The notes under the pieces are model-generated. The model made no database searches and had not been told where the DNA came from. It saw nothing but the letters and a program-made list of their open reading frames with translations. Shown here in pieces: positions 1 through 7,159 of a stretch of DNA of 55,675 nucleotides. Within the stretch, counting starts at the first letter, position 1, and each line of letters opens with the position of its first letter. This stretch comes from a virus. The stretch lies in IMG/VR virus record IMGVR_UViG_3300034198_011861, positions 1 through 55,675 of that record, one strand, 5' to 3'. A program made the position numbers and the translations under genes.

Positions 1-1
1 A

Positions 2-703
2 ACACGCATATTAAGTGATGGAGCATTTAGTTATATTCAAACAGGCAATGGAACTGCTGGCACCACGGGTAACATTGTGTTTTCTCCCTATCAATCACCC
101 ACACAACGGGTGGTGATCAATACTGCCAGCGGCAACATTACGGCCACAGGCAACGTCACAGCACAAAACTTTACGGGCAACATTTCAATCACAGGCAATG
201 TTCAAGGAACCACGGCCAATGTGACCTTGGTTGCCGGTTCATACTCCACTGTGTTTGACAACACTGGTAACTTGACTTTACCTGGCAACACATTTGCTGT
301 AAACTATGCCAACAACACACCAGTAGATGTGGTCACAAGATTTGAGAGTTTCTGGACAGTGCCTGTGGGCAACAGCACCCAGAGTTTCACTGTGTCTGCC
401 AGCAATACCTACTACATGTGGGTTGATTGCAGTATCCCCAATGGTATCTTGACTTGGAACGCTACTGGCACTGTTACTAACACCAACGTACCTGTCGTAG
501 GTGCTCAGTATGCCTGGGTCTACACAGGTGGTGGAACCCCAATTGATTTTACCAGCATACCCGATCAGTTCGTAGGCACTGCCAACACCATAGTTCGTAG
601 CAATGTAGCTCCCAGTGCAACTACCAACAGATTTGACTTTGGTATCAACAACGCCAGCGGCAACGCTGTAACTGTTCGTTACGGTTGGATCCAAATCAGT
701 TAA
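2..703 (+). CDS. tail fibre-like protein, C-terminal part (5' truncated by window)
   Basis: The frame is open from the window edge, so the true start lies outside; the first internal start codon is a GTG at 77. The 233 visible residues are rich in Gly, Asn, Thr and Val, with repeated short beta units of the type TGNITATGNV and ITGNVQGTTANV, as in trimeric phage fibre shafts. The last ~120 residues are less repetitive and could be a receptor-facing tip or collar domain. The LamG-like gene follows 10 bases downstream on the same strand, so the two probably form a fibre module. The fibre assignment is from composition and repeat style; the adsorption role is inferred. Confidence 0.6.
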   Translation, partial: TRILSDGAFSYIQTGNGTAGTTGNIVFSPYQSPTQRVVINTASGNITATGNVTAQNFTGNISITGNVQGTTANVTLVAGSYSTVFDNTGNLTLPGNTFAVNYANNTPVDVVTRFESFWTVPVGNSTQSFTVSASNTYYMWVDCSIPNGILTWNATGTVTNTNVPVVGAQYAWVYTGGGTPIDFTSIPDQFVGTANTIVRSNVAPSATTNRFDFGINNASGNAVTVRYGWIQIS

Positions 704-713
704 TGGATCAACC

Positions 714-1418
714 ATGATTATATCGGGTGTAACACTCCGTGGCACAAGAGTATTGGATGGTGGCGTCATGCCCACCAACTTGATACTGTATCTTGATGCC
801 AACAATTCCGCCAGTTATTCCGGCTCAGGAACTACCTTGAACGACCTATCAGGCAATGGCTATACTCATACTCTAAGCAACAGTAATCTTTATACTGTCC
901 TAAGTGGGGTGAAATGTTTTAACTGTAGCGCCATTGGACAGGTTATTACTGCTGTTTCGACCACTATACAAATACCCACAAATTTTACCTATATTACCTG
1001 GACGCGAGTGCGGACAAGCACCACACCTTTTAGAACGCTACTTAGAACATTCGGCAACGGCGGTCATCCTATAATCGTCAACGCAGGAACCAATCTACTG
1101 GGCATGTGGGATAATCTTCCCGACAACACTGGATTTAACAGTTCAGGTTACGACATGGCGGCCTATGGCGATGTCTGGGCACAATTTGCCACTGTAGGTG
1201 ATTTGTCAGGACAAACATTTTACATCAACGGGCAACAGGTTGGATCCGGTGTGGCAAAGTCAGTGGCAGAACGATATCACTTTGCCTGGGGCAATATCCA
1301 GTCGGCCAATGATCAACCTTGGGGCTATGTGGCCAACTTGGAATTGTACAATATCAAACTTTCCCCTGAACAGCTACAACAAAACTACTACGGATTAAAG
1401 GGAGTGTTCGGCTTGTAA
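714..1418 (+). CDS. LamG/concanavalin-like fibre-associated protein
   Basis: This 234-residue protein has a short N-terminal strand region, then a sequence typical of LamG/concanavalin-like beta sandwiches: LILYLDANNSASYSG at ~22, LSGNGYTHTL at ~45, FYINGQQVGSG near 168, and a closing LELYNIKLSPEQLQQNYYGLK motif. Such domains bind glycans and occur at phage fibre tips. It starts with ATG 10 bases after the preceding fibre gene and overlaps the converging gene at 1395-1748 by 24 bases, so there is no room for a separate terminator. The sugar-binding role is inferred from the fold. Confidence 0.65.
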   Translation: MIISGVTLRGTRVLDGGVMPTNLILYLDANNSASYSGSGTTLNDLSGNGYTHTLSNSNLYTVLSGVKCFNCSAIGQVITAVSTTIQIPTNFTYITWTRVRTSTTPFRTLLRTFGNGGHPIIVNAGTNLLGMWDNLPDNTGFNSSGYDMAAYGDVWAQFATVGDLSGQTFYINGQQVGSGVAKSVAERYHFAWGNIQSANDQPWGYVANLELYNIKLSPEQLQQNYYGLKGVFGL

Positions 1419-1748
1419 TTCTGAAACGTGCTTACACGCACCGCGGAACTTCCAACCGGCACACGAACAAGCCCACTCACTGTTGTTCTCACTCACTGTA
1501 TAACTGTCACCTCGACTGCCTGCCACAGTCCAAGTTCGACCTTCGGGCTTGTCATCCACAGAGTAGCCCCATGTATTGGGAACTTCCCGAAACTTACGAC
1601 CCGAAGTTTTGAACTTCATTGGTACTCGGAACCGTTCGACCTCTCCACCACTGGCCTTGACGTAAGCATAGATCTTGTCCTTTGAATCGTTGGCAAAGTA
1701 GGTATGGTTGGGTGTGTCCCAGTCGGTGATCTCTTGTAGTATCTTCAC
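1395..1748 (-). CDS. small SWIM-type zinc-finger protein
   Basis: This 117-residue protein starts with GTG (cac at 1746-1748), five bases after the upstream gene stops. Near the C-terminus it has CSCAGWKFRGACKHV, the CxCx(n)CxH pattern of a SWIM zinc finger, which mediates DNA or protein binding. The N-terminal two thirds resemble small basic phage proteins of unknown role. It is the last gene of the early-type cluster that begins at the promoter near 2690. Zinc binding is read from the motif; its target is unknown. Confidence 0.6.
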   Translation of the reverse strand: MKILQEITDWDTPNHTYFANDSKDKIYAYVKASGGEVERFRVPMKFKTSGRKFREVPNTWGYSVDDKPEGRTWTVAGSRGDSYTVSENNSEWACSCAGWKFRGACKHVSELQAEHSL

Positions 1749-1752
1749 GGTG

Positions 1753-2193
1753 TTAGGCTTCCTGACGCAACGATGCTACAACCAAAGCCGGACTCAACGG
1801 TTCAAACGCATCACCCTGAGAGTACAACCATGTGCCCCGATCATACAGGTAATAGAACTGTTCGCCTGATTCAAACTCGTCCACAAACTGTTGCTCCGTT
1901 TGAAAAGTTCTAAAGCCTGCATCAGATTCTCCACGATCACGAGCATAAAAGGTACACTGTTCAGCAATGCCATTGTCCAAGTAGTTGGATCTATGAGAGA
2001 ACTTGACTTTTTCACCGATGGCAGCACCCAAACAGCTCATATCGCCCATGGCAATCAGTTTATTGACTTTGACGGAGTTGGGATAATACAACAACAATGT
2101 ACGTCCAACATACTCGGGATAACCATCATAATGGCAGTACACTGCCTTGATAATGTCACCGTGTTTGATACCAATGGCTGATCTTGTGCTCAT
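1753..2193 (-). CDS. conserved phage protein of unknown function
   Basis: 146 residues beginning MSTRSAIGIKHGDIIKAVYC, then a CHYDGYPEYVG motif. I recognise this N-terminal pattern from many large-phage genomes, where it is annotated only as hypothetical. It is acidic with many aromatics and no membrane segment. Its ATG shares one base with the stop of the 56-residue gene upstream (TAATG), indicating translational coupling. Function unknown. Confidence 0.75.
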   Translation of the reverse strand: MSTRSAIGIKHGDIIKAVYCHYDGYPEYVGRTLLLYYPNSVKVNKLIAMGDMSCLGAAIGEKVKFSHRSNYLDNGIAEQCTFYARDRGESDAGFRTFQTEQQFVDEFESGEQFYYLYDRGTWLYSQGDAFEPLSPALVVASLRQEA

Positions 2194-2363
2194 TATGCTA
2201 GTTCCCAGTTGTAGATTCTGCGTTCAATTTCAGCTTCGTAAAGGTCCAACATTGTTTGGTAGTTGATACCTCTTGGCTCGAAGCCGGAGTAATATTCAAT
2301 CTTGTCAAGAACCTCTTTGGTAGACAATGATTTTAGACTGTTCTTGAATTCAGTTGTGGTCAT
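2193..2363 (-). CDS. small phage protein, 56 aa
   Basis: The ATG at 2361-2363 follows a strong Shine-Dalgarno (AAGGAGCAAGT). The 56-residue product is helical and charged: KSLSTKEVLDKIEYYSGF in the first half and LYEAEIERRIYNWELA at the end. It is coupled to the next gene by a TAATG junction. The ribosome site, coupling and lack of empty space around it support a real gene; no function can be assigned. Confidence 0.7.
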   Translation of the reverse strand: MTTTEFKNSLKSLSTKEVLDKIEYYSGFEPRGINYQTMLDLYEAEIERRIYNWELA

Positions 2364-2372
2364 ACTTGCTCC

Positions 2373-2633
2373 TTATCTGCTCAAGTTAATTACACGACCT
2401 TGAAACTCATTGAAACTGACTTTCCAAGGCACAAATATTTCAATACCCTTACGACCTTGGTCTGTGGCATCTGACCATGAATCACGAGTAACACGGATCT
2501 TATATGCTTGGTAACCTTGGGTAGTGTCACCACAATCCAATACTTCACCTTCAACAAAACAGTCCTCACGACCCAGCATTGGTTTGAAATCATATGCACG
2601 AATTGTATCACCTTGAACGATTGTAAAATTCAT
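2373..2633 (-). CDS. small phage protein, 86 aa
   Basis: The start is the ATG at 2631-2633, preceded by AAGGAGTTGGAA; the frame extends two codons further to a TTG without support. The product (MNFTIVQGDTIRAYDF...) is a small beta-rich protein with a central CGDTTQGYQAYKIRVTR segment. It is the first gene after the sigma70-like promoter at 2664-2692 and probably an early gene. Function unknown. Confidence 0.7.
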   Translation of the reverse strand: MNFTIVQGDTIRAYDFKPMLGREDCFVEGEVLDCGDTTQGYQAYKIRVTRDSWSDATDQGRKGIEIFVPWKVSFNEFQGRVINLSR

Positions 2634-2663
2634 TTCCAACTCCTTATTGTTTACTATGTTAAT

Positions 2664-2692
2664 AGTATAACAAATTGGCTATTTCTGGTCAA
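2664..2692 (-). promoter_or_regulatory. sigma70-like early promoter (TTGACC-17-TATACT)
   Basis: Read on the minus strand: TTGACC at 2692-2687, 17-base spacer, TATACT at 2669-2664. The stretch GGTTGACCAGAAA is shared exactly with promoters at 3644-3672, 43285-43313 and 43764-43792. The 86-residue gene starts 31 bases downstream of the -10. Confidence 0.75.
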
Positions 2693-2729
2693 CCAAAACA
2701 CAGCATTTTGGTCTGTTTTTTAGGTGCTG

Positions 2730-2780
2730 TAAGTCATTGATTTTGTTACAAAAAAAATATCCTTACAAATCAATGACTTA
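2730..2780. repeat. inverted repeat TAAGTCATTGATTT, copy A
   Basis: A 14-base arm at 2730-2743 (TAAGTCATTGATTT) and its exact reverse complement at 2767-2780, with a 23-base A/T loop. A near copy lies at 3708-3759 and single arms occur at 43322-43335 and, diverged, at 43821-43835. Each copy lies just upstream of a GGTTGACCAGAAA promoter. It may be a terminator, an operator or both. Confidence 0.7.
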
Positions 2781-2876
2781 GCGATTGCTGACTTTGTTCC
2801 TGGATTTAGGACTTACAGTATTGGTTACCGGCCCAAGTCAACACCAGGTTTGGAAATTCACTATGACGCGAATACT

Positions 2877-3038
2877 TTACATTAGTTCTGTTCTGTTGTA
2901 CAGTTCGTCTTCCAACAATGTGAACATGATTTCATCACGCACACCCTTGGACTGTAATGTACGGTATTGATCGTATTCGGTTTGAACTTCGGATTCTGAC
3001 ATCTGTTGGATGCGGATTCTCAGTTGTTCTATCTTCAT
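2877..3038 (-). CDS. small phage protein, 53 aa
   Basis: 53 residues beginning MKIEQLRIRIQQMSES, highly charged and predicted helical throughout. Its ATG overlaps the stop of the 40-residue gene (TAATG). It is the last gene of the unit driven by the promoter near 3670. Function unknown; tight coupling and coding-like composition support it. Confidence 0.6.
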   Translation of the reverse strand: MKIEQLRIRIQQMSESEVQTEYDQYRTLQSKGVRDEIMFTLLEDELYNRTELM

Positions 3039-3160
3039 TATAAAGCCTCATATAAGTGAGCAAATTGATCGGGTGTGACATAGTCTTTGACATAGATATA
3101 AATGTCTGCCAACGAATAACCGCCACGTTTCATTCTAACAATTTCTGCGTTGACATCCAT
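3038..3160 (-). CDS. small phage protein, 40 aa
   Basis: 40 residues (MDVNAEIVRMKRGGYSLADI...). The ATG overlaps the stop of the upstream 151-residue gene in a TAATG junction and its own stop overlaps the next ATG the same way, so three genes form one coupled series. The 'RMKRGGYSLADIYIYV' segment resembles a small helix-turn-helix-like piece but is too short to call. Function unknown. Confidence 0.6.
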   Translation of the reverse strand: MDVNAEIVRMKRGGYSLADIYIYVKDYVTPDQFAHLYEAL

Positions 3161-3615
3161 TATGCTACCTCTGCTGTTTTACGACTACGACGCTTCTTTG
3201 GCTGAGCACGCACCAATAATTCCAAAGCACGGGCTGGAGAAATTTCTTTCACTGTCAGTGCCACACGAGCATTGGCTTCTGCAATTGACAGTTTCTTTTC
3301 AACTGTGACTTTCTTGCCCTGAAGTTCCATGGCAAAACGAGTCGGAACACGTACAATTACCTCACGTTTTGGTTTAGAAATTTTACCAGCCACTGCTGTC
3401 AACAATTCCAAAATATCAGTACGTCCATTGGCAAAATTACGTGATAGTAATTCTTGAGCGGCTGCTTCTTTGGTTTCAACATTGACATTGACCATTTCAA
3501 CATCTGTGTCGCCTAGTTTGCCCAACTGCTGGAAACGAGCCGGACTTGTTGCAGTACGGAACTTTAGTTCACCTGCTACACGACTAACACCTGCAAAATA
3601 AATTGCTTTACTCAT
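3160..3615 (-). CDS. basic phage protein of unknown function
   Basis: 151 residues starting MSKAIYFAGVSRVAGELKFR behind AGGAGCAAAA. The C-terminus is strongly basic (AQPKKRRSRKT) and could contact nucleic acid; a short mixed segment (KREVIVRVPTRFAMELQGKK) precedes it. It is the first gene after the strong promoter at 3644-3672, so it is likely expressed early and highly. No family recognised; nucleic-acid binding is only a suggestion from charge. Confidence 0.7.
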   Translation of the reverse strand: MSKAIYFAGVSRVAGELKFRTATSPARFQQLGKLGDTDVEMVNVNVETKEAAAQELLSRNFANGRTDILELLTAVAGKISKPKREVIVRVPTRFAMELQGKKVTVEKKLSIAEANARVALTVKEISPARALELLVRAQPKKRRSRKTAEVA

Positions 3616-3643
3616 TTTTGCTCCTTTTGTTAACTATAAAACT

Positions 3644-3672
3644 AGTATAGCAAAAGGCAGTTTTCTGGTCAA
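3644..3672 (-). promoter_or_regulatory. sigma70-like early promoter (TTGACC-17-TATACT)
   Basis: On the minus strand TTGACC at 3672-3667 and TATACT at 3649-3644 with a 17-base spacer, sharing GGTTGACCAGAAA with three other sites. It lies 29 bases upstream of the 151-residue gene. Confidence 0.75.
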
Positions 3673-3707
3673 CCGTTTGAGTAGATTTTGGTGTTTTTTA
3701 TGGTGTT

Positions 3708-3759
3708 GTAAGTCATTGATTCTAAAGAAAAAAAATCTTCAACTAAATCAATGACTTAC
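3708..3759. repeat. inverted repeat GTAAGTCATTGATT, copy B
   Basis: 14-base perfect arms at 3708-3721 and 3746-3759 around an A-rich 24-base loop. The distal arm contains the stop codon of the 141-residue gene (3756-3758). Closely similar to copy A at 2730-2780, including the flanking GGTG(T/C)TGT on one side. Confidence 0.7.
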
Positions 3760-4181
3760 GTCAACAACCAGCCTTGCCCACTGTGCTGGTGTAACCAATG
3801 GTAAAAAGGACGGTCAAATGTCAGTGTCCACTTACCATTGAACCCTAAATAATTGGTAGGGTTGTTGTTGTTATGATCGTTTTGATAATCAGCTAGATAA
3901 TCATATTTAGGAGTTAACTCAATATTATCTACGGATAATTGCTTGATAATTACCGCAGTTTCATATTCAGTGGTATAATGTTTATTACGCAATTCAATAT
4001 TAACGGCAAATAAATCAAGTAAATCAACGTGATAATCCAATATAATCGTATTGGATAACACAGGATAATGATCTACAACGTCATTAACAGATACTCTAAT
4101 ATCTGGAGTACCCACAGGTTCTAACTCAATATGCAAATGCAACCGAGAATCAATAGCCTGCAGATCGGAATAAGTCTTCAT
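3756..4181 (-). CDS. unknown protein coupled to the radical SAM gene
   Basis: 141 residues starting MKTYSDLQAIDSRLHLHIEL and ending FYHWLHQHSGQGWLLT. It reads as a small beta protein without membrane segments. It overlaps the end of the radical SAM gene by 32 bases, so its translation is tied to that enzyme. Such an overlap suggests a partner or substrate of the radical SAM protein, but that is inference; no known domain is visible. Confidence 0.65.
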   Translation of the reverse strand: MKTYSDLQAIDSRLHLHIELEPVGTPDIRVSVNDVVDHYPVLSNTIILDYHVDLLDLFAVNIELRNKHYTTEYETAVIIKQLSVDNIELTPKYDYLADYQNDHNNNNPTNYLGFNGKWTLTFDRPFYHWLHQHSGQGWLLT

Positions 4182-5448
4182 ATTGGGGTAGGTAAGTTAA
4201 AATACTATTGCCACGACTGGCTTCTAGCTGTTTAAGATAAGTCACAAGATCCGGTAATCTTGAGCTTTCATCTTCTACAGATTCAAGATAATTCAAATAG
4301 CTCGTTGCATCTTGTACAATCTGTTGTTGGAATCGATTTGGGTCTCGAGTGTTGACAATTTGATCACTATCAGCAACCGGGTGAGCAACAATCCAAGATC
4401 TTAAAGTTTCTGTTGCAGACTCACGTTGATGTTTGGGCAATACACTGATTCGAAAAAATGCAGGGTTATCAATAAAATTGCAACTTTCCACTGCCGTGCC
4501 GTGTTGCCAGGCATAGTCATACACTGTGGTCAACTCATGCACAGTCAAACAGGTAGGAGTAATTCTGATCTGAATTAACCATCCTTGTTTGTGTCCCAAT
4601 GCTACCCATCGGTCTAACAATTCTCGAGTACGGGCTTGTTTGCCAGGATATCTTACATAGTCGTTGACAGCAGTTAGCGTTTCTACGCTCATGCCTAAAT
4701 TTACCTGTTGAAATTGTGTCAGTAATTCAACCACTGAATCAGACCACACAGTGAGATTTGTAGTAAAACCAATGCTTATGTTTTTTGCTAGGCCACTATC
4801 AACCAAGGCTGACAATATTTTTTTAAAGCCAGGAGTAATTACAGTTTCGCCGCCAAGGAAATGTAGGTATTGTAAATCGGGACTTTGCGTCAGATCGCGA
4901 ATGAATTGATCCAGTAATTCTGGGTCGTCGCACCAAGCGGCTGGCGGTATCTGGTCAATTAGACCTATACGTTTAAATTCTGTAGCCAGGCTGCTTGAAC
5001 TTTCTGGACCGCAAAATACACAAGCACCATTACAATAGTTACCTAAGTCTATCTGCCAATCAACTACACTTCGAGTAGTACGGCCTTGATTGTTGTTACT
5101 GTAATCAAACGCACTCCGCAATGGTGAACCAGCTAGACTTTTTTCAAAATATTTGTCTTGTACACCAACTTTAAGTAATTGACGTTGTCGACCACTGGGT
5201 TTACCGTGTTGTTCCATGCCATGACAATCACTGCAAATTGCAGGTGCTTTGCCTTGCAACAAATCTGTTCTGAACTCAGACATCCCCTGTTGAAAATATG
5301 TCAATGGTGACATAGTTTTTATATTACGGGTCAAATTAACTCGTGCAGTTCCATTGTGTGTCATCCACCTACAAGGTTCGTAGGTACCCGAATTAGTGAT
5401 TCGCATACTTAACCACGGGCTAGAACAAAATGTTTTTTTAAAACTCAT
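4150..5448 (-). CDS. twitch-domain radical SAM protein
   Basis: 432 residues from the ATG at 5446-5448, which overlaps the clpP stop as TGATG. An N-terminal twitch/SPASM-like part holds FCSSPW at ~7, EPCRW at ~25 and CSDC at 72-75. The radical SAM core has C139, C143 and C146 (CxxxCxxC), the 4Fe-4S site, followed by a glycine-rich HFLGGETVITPGF motif that contacts S-adenosylmethionine. Relatives occur in marine and freshwater phage genomes with unknown substrates. A second, distant paralogue lies at 48175-49320. The overlapping small gene downstream is a candidate partner. Confidence 0.85.
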   Translation of the reverse strand: MSFKKTFCSSPWLSMRITNSGTYEPCRWMTHNGTARVNLTRNIKTMSPLTYFQQGMSEFRTDLLQGKAPAICSDCHGMEQHGKPSGRQRQLLKVGVQDKYFEKSLAGSPLRSAFDYSNNNQGRTTRSVVDWQIDLGNYCNGACVFCGPESSSSLATEFKRIGLIDQIPPAAWCDDPELLDQFIRDLTQSPDLQYLHFLGGETVITPGFKKILSALVDSGLAKNISIGFTTNLTVWSDSVVELLTQFQQVNLGMSVETLTAVNDYVRYPGKQARTRELLDRWVALGHKQGWLIQIRITPTCLTVHELTTVYDYAWQHGTAVESCNFIDNPAFFRISVLPKHQRESATETLRSWIVAHPVADSDQIVNTRDPNRFQQQIVQDATSYLNYLESVEDESSRLPDLVTYLKQLEASRGNSILTYLPQYEDLFRSAGY

Positions 5449-6041
5449 CAATCACGCTTAGATATAATTCGATCAGCCAGACCATATGCTACAGCTTCTT
5501 CTGCACTCATAAAGTTATCACGTTCCATATCTGCAGTGAGTTGTTCAAACGTCTTACCGGCAGTATTGTGTGTAACATAGATTTCTGTTAGGTATTTTTT
5601 CATTTTTAAAATTTCTTGTGCTTGAATCTGAATATCTGTTGCCTGTCCACGGGCGCCACCACTGGGTTGATGAATCATGTGACGAGCATTGGGCAAAATT
5701 AATCGTTTGCCAGCGGCCCCGGCTTGTGCCAAACAACTGCCCATACTACATGCTTGACCCATGACCACAGTTGATATACTGGGTTTGATAAAGTTCATAG
5801 TATCGTAAATGGCCATTCCGGCTGTGACCGAGCCGCCAGGAGAGTTGATGTAAAACAAAATATCACGATCCGGATCTTCCGATTCTAAAAACAACATCTG
5901 AGCAACAATCAAGCTGGCAGTGTGTTCGTTGACATCTGTATCCAACATCACAATACGGTCTTTTAACAGTCTTGAATAGATATCGTAGCTACGTTCACCT
6001 TTGCTTGTTTGTTCTACCACAATGGGCACTAGATTTGGCAT
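5448..6041 (-). CDS. clpP: ClpP protease subunit (canonical)
   Basis: 197 residues, the usual ClpP length. Substrate-binding [10 protein letters not shown] is at 66-75, and the catalytic triad is intact: S99 in GQACSMG, H124 in MIHQP and D171 in the [10 protein letters not shown] segment. ClpP forms a barrel that degrades substrates fed by ClpX, which this phage also encodes (35083-36285). The start has a good ribosome site (AAAGGAATCAA), and a sigma70-like promoter at 6100-6128 precedes it. Likely roles are host-protein degradation or head maturation; the sequence does not distinguish them. A divergent second ClpP lies at 8732-9322. Confidence 0.93.
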   Translation of the reverse strand: MPNLVPIVVEQTSKGERSYDIYSRLLKDRIVMLDTDVNEHTASLIVAQMLFLESEDPDRDILFYINSPGGSVTAGMAIYDTMNFIKPSISTVVMGQACSMGSCLAQAGAAGKRLILPNARHMIHQPSGGARGQATDIQIQAQEILKMKKYLTEIYVTHNTAGKTFEQLTADMERDNFMSAEEAVAYGLADRIISKRD

Positions 6042-6099
6042 TTGATTCCTTTTTCAATAATAAGTTTTTGTTGTTGTACATATTCAGCAAAGTGTTTTT

Positions 6100-6128
6100 A
6101 TTATACAATATCTTGTCTTTTAATGCAA
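6100..6128 (-). promoter_or_regulatory. sigma70-like promoter for clpP (TTGCAT-17-TATAAT)
   Basis: On the minus strand TTGCAT at 6128-6123, a 17-base spacer and TATAAT at 6105-6100, 59 bases upstream of the clpP start. The 149-base gap upstream of clpP otherwise holds only weak short frames. Confidence 0.6.
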
Positions 6129-6190
6129 CAAATTTGGCTTGCCAATATTTAGAATCTTGGGGCACCATCTGTTGTTGAAGATTTTTATGA

Positions 6191-7099
6191 TCATACAACT
6201 GCCCGAGGCATGTCTTTGGGCATGGTAAACTTGTGATACTTTGTTAAATGTGTTCGATTGTGTTCGGCAATTTCTGCAGCCAGTTCTACGTTGTATCCAT
6301 TGCCAATAATACAATCCATTACTTGTCGTATGCCGTTCCAACGATCCAGACCTTGATATTTATCGTAGCTTTCGTCCCAACATTCACTGTAGGTTCTAAA
6401 TCCCAGATTGCGTAGATTGTTTAAAAAATTCAACGGTCCAAATACAACAAATGGCCTCCTTCCAGTCACAGGTCTAAATGTTTTTTCTGTTGGGAAAAAT
6501 GTAGTACCAGCACACATTGTTTCTGCCACTATTTCAATTTGAAATCGATGATAAAATTTTAACAAGCTCAAATTTGTGTCTACTGAATTCTGATATTGAT
6601 CGTCAATAGACATGTTGTCAATGGATGATATGGCCTGCACCGCCGGGTCCCAAGGAGAAACAGCACAGTCCTCTTTCATCATACTCATGACCACGTGTGC
6701 GTAATAGTTAGTTGCAATGTCTACTGCCATCCGATTTCGATCAGGTGTATGCCGCCCAACAAAAAATCCAAATTTGACAGCATCACAATCAATTGGCGGA
6801 ACTTCGGTGTAATAGTGTCCGCTCAGTTGTAAAAAATGGTTATCGGAATAATTTATATTTTGATACTGTGTTTTTTCATAAACGTTGGGACTGTTTATGA
6901 TCACACGATCTGCAGGATGTTGATTGGCACTGACCCACTGATTAATAAAATTTAAAATTCCACTGTGTTCAAGACTGATTCCTTCAGCACCGGTGTCAAA
7001 ACATACCCAATCTGTTGATTGAGTGTTTTTCAGCTGTTCCTCCACCTGTGTTCGGTTTATCCATGTGTCACCACTGGCTCTAACTGTTATGGTTTTCAT
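6191..7099 (-). CDS. virus-type glycosyltransferase-like protein
   Basis: 302 residues. The C-terminal ~110 residues carry TEKTFRPVTGRRPFVVFG, then LNNLRNLGFRTYSECWDESYD, a block I associate with putative glycosyltransferases of large phages and giant viruses. The same block, diverged, occurs in the 423-residue protein at 18828-20099 (TEKILRPIACKQPF, GFKTFEEIWDESYD), so the two are paralogues. No signal peptide. It diverges from the gene at 7160 with a 60-base gap. Sugar transfer is inferred; the acceptor is unknown. Confidence 0.55.
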   Translation of the reverse strand: MKTITVRASGDTWINRTQVEEQLKNTQSTDWVCFDTGAEGISLEHSGILNFINQWVSANQHPADRVIINSPNVYEKTQYQNINYSDNHFLQLSGHYYTEVPPIDCDAVKFGFFVGRHTPDRNRMAVDIATNYYAHVVMSMMKEDCAVSPWDPAVQAISSIDNMSIDDQYQNSVDTNLSLLKFYHRFQIEIVAETMCAGTTFFPTEKTFRPVTGRRPFVVFGPLNFLNNLRNLGFRTYSECWDESYDKYQGLDRWNGIRQVMDCIIGNGYNVELAAEIAEHNRTHLTKYHKFTMPKDMPRAVV

Positions 7100-7159
7100 T
7101 ACTTTTTACTTATTGTCCTGGGCAATCATAAGTAATAAAATAACCAAAGAAAACAAATT

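Noticed and set aside
278-805. 175-codon minus-strand frame opposite the fibre genes
   Set aside because: It lies wholly antisense to two well-supported fibre-type genes, spans their junction and has no ribosome site or recognisable product.
5995-6198. 67-codon minus-strand frame between the GT-like gene and clpP
   Set aside because: The middle looks faintly protein-like, but it has no ribosome site, runs 47 bases into clpP in another frame and contains the clpP promoter.
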